A stretch of 64,000 nucleotides of DNA from Arcticibacter tournemirensis. GTDB taxonomy: Bacteria > Bacteroidota > Bacteroidia > Sphingobacteriales > Sphingobacteriaceae. Location of the stretch: positions 1,364,001-1,428,000 of the forward strand of contig NZ_VFPL01000001.1 in assembly GCF_006716645.1 (NCBI RefSeq), read 5' to 3'. The position numbers and the translations under genes were made by a program. Below, in pieces: positions 63,860-64,000 of this stretch (its first letter is position 1; every line of letters starts with the position of its first letter). The notes under the pieces were generated by a model that worked only from the letters and a program-made list of their open reading frames with translations, did no database searches and had not been told where the DNA came from.

Positions 63860-64000
63860 ATGAGAAAAACGTGTGCCATAGGTTTTGCAGCGTTCTACCT
63901 GTTGTTAACAACGGGAATGTTTGTCTGCATCTTTCATTGTGTGTCCGAGTATTTTTTAAAACCACAGGTAAGCATCAGTCTACATAGCGAAGAAGCCAGA
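63860..64000 (+). CDS. Small membrane protein, partial (cut by window end)
   Basis: The frame starts at ATG 63,860 and is open to the end of the window (47 codons). It encodes one hydrophobic segment (AIGFAAFYLLLTTGMFVCIF) followed by HCVSEYFLKPQ. The arrangement of a membrane helix ending in Cys and His recalls small proteins near Bacteroidota copper-efflux genes, but the family is not certain. Confidence 0.6.
   Translation, partial: MRKTCAIGFAAFYLLLTTGMFVCIFHCVSEYFLKPQVSISLHSEEAR

Larger units (their letters stand above)
41986..64000 (+). mobile_element. Integrated accessory island (decayed ICE) at tRNA-Met, right end outside window
   Basis: A tyrosine integrase starts 184 bp after an intact tRNA. 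Beyond it the DNA is visibly more AT-rich, carries metal-efflux cargo, several insertion sequences, and fragments of CTnDOT-type element genes (rteC, a second integrase). No second copy of the tRNA 3' end is found up to 64,000, so the far boundary lies outside the window. Extent is inferred. Confidence 0.7.

Overview
The window is a chromosomal segment of a Bacteroidota bacterium, most likely of the Sphingobacteriales (Pedobacter-like). The evidence is a tmRNA with proteolysis tag GENNYALAA, promoters of the TTG-N19/20-TAnnTTTG type, the 16S sequence, a fused two-domain 2-oxoacid dehydrogenase E1, a PorD-like protein between coaBC and recN, and a BamD-omega-CoaBC-PorD-RecN gene string. All names come from reading motifs and family resemblance; no database search was run.

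Positions 1-41,600 are mostly core chromosome. From the left: a histidine kinase end, a UPF0104-type flippase-like membrane protein, an SDR, pntB/pntAB without an adjacent pntAA, a lipoprotein, fabI, and the minus-strand string bamD-rpoZ-coaBC-porD-recN. A complete IS3-family element (11,820-13,421, 3-bp target duplication) sits between bamD and the rRNA operon. The operon has two tandem promoters, then 16S, tRNA-Ile(GAT), tRNA-Ala(TGC), 23S, 5S and a terminator (14.2-20.1 kb). Next come a short UvrA, a FabF paralogue, a TetR regulator with its operator, a manganese catalase, ssrA, an aminotransferase, a DUF1573 protein and the fused E1. The aromatic operon pheA-aroG/CM-aroA-aroC reads leftward from about 35.46 kb. 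It is preceded by a complete attenuator: a 16-residue leader peptide with eight aromatic residues, an antiterminator strand, and a terminator touching the pheA start. After it lie glpK-glpF, aroB, an S4 protein, proline dehydrogenase, a small conserved protein and a HAD phosphatase.

From 41.6 kb to the right edge the window is an accessory island. It starts at a tRNA-Met(CAT) gene that has a truncated upstream copy with its own promoter, followed by a tyrosine integrase. The cargo is a copper/silver-type export cluster: an HYC-type protein, a secreted HMA protein, a CusA pump split by an in-frame TAA, a TRASH-like lipoprotein, a TolC-type channel, two CusB-type adaptors with heavy-metal-binding motifs, and an AraC regulator. 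To its right the island is heavily eroded. An IS481-type, an ISL3-type, a second IS3-type and an IS982-type element alternate with broken genes: a cupin lipoprotein split exactly by the ISL3-type element, a cyclophilin-like fragment, rteC, a second tyrosine integrase, copA and a metallochaperone. The pieces read as the remains of a CTnDOT-like integrative element that carried metal-efflux genes. Two paralogous secreted proteins (45.4 and 62.1 kb) of a little-known Cys/His-containing family bracket this region.

Several features are gene-regulatory rather than coding: the aromatic attenuator, tandem rRNA promoters, a probably leaderless bamD transcript, very long perfect hairpins at two gene ends, and a family of 7-bp-period repeats scattered through intergenic and rRNA spacer DNA.
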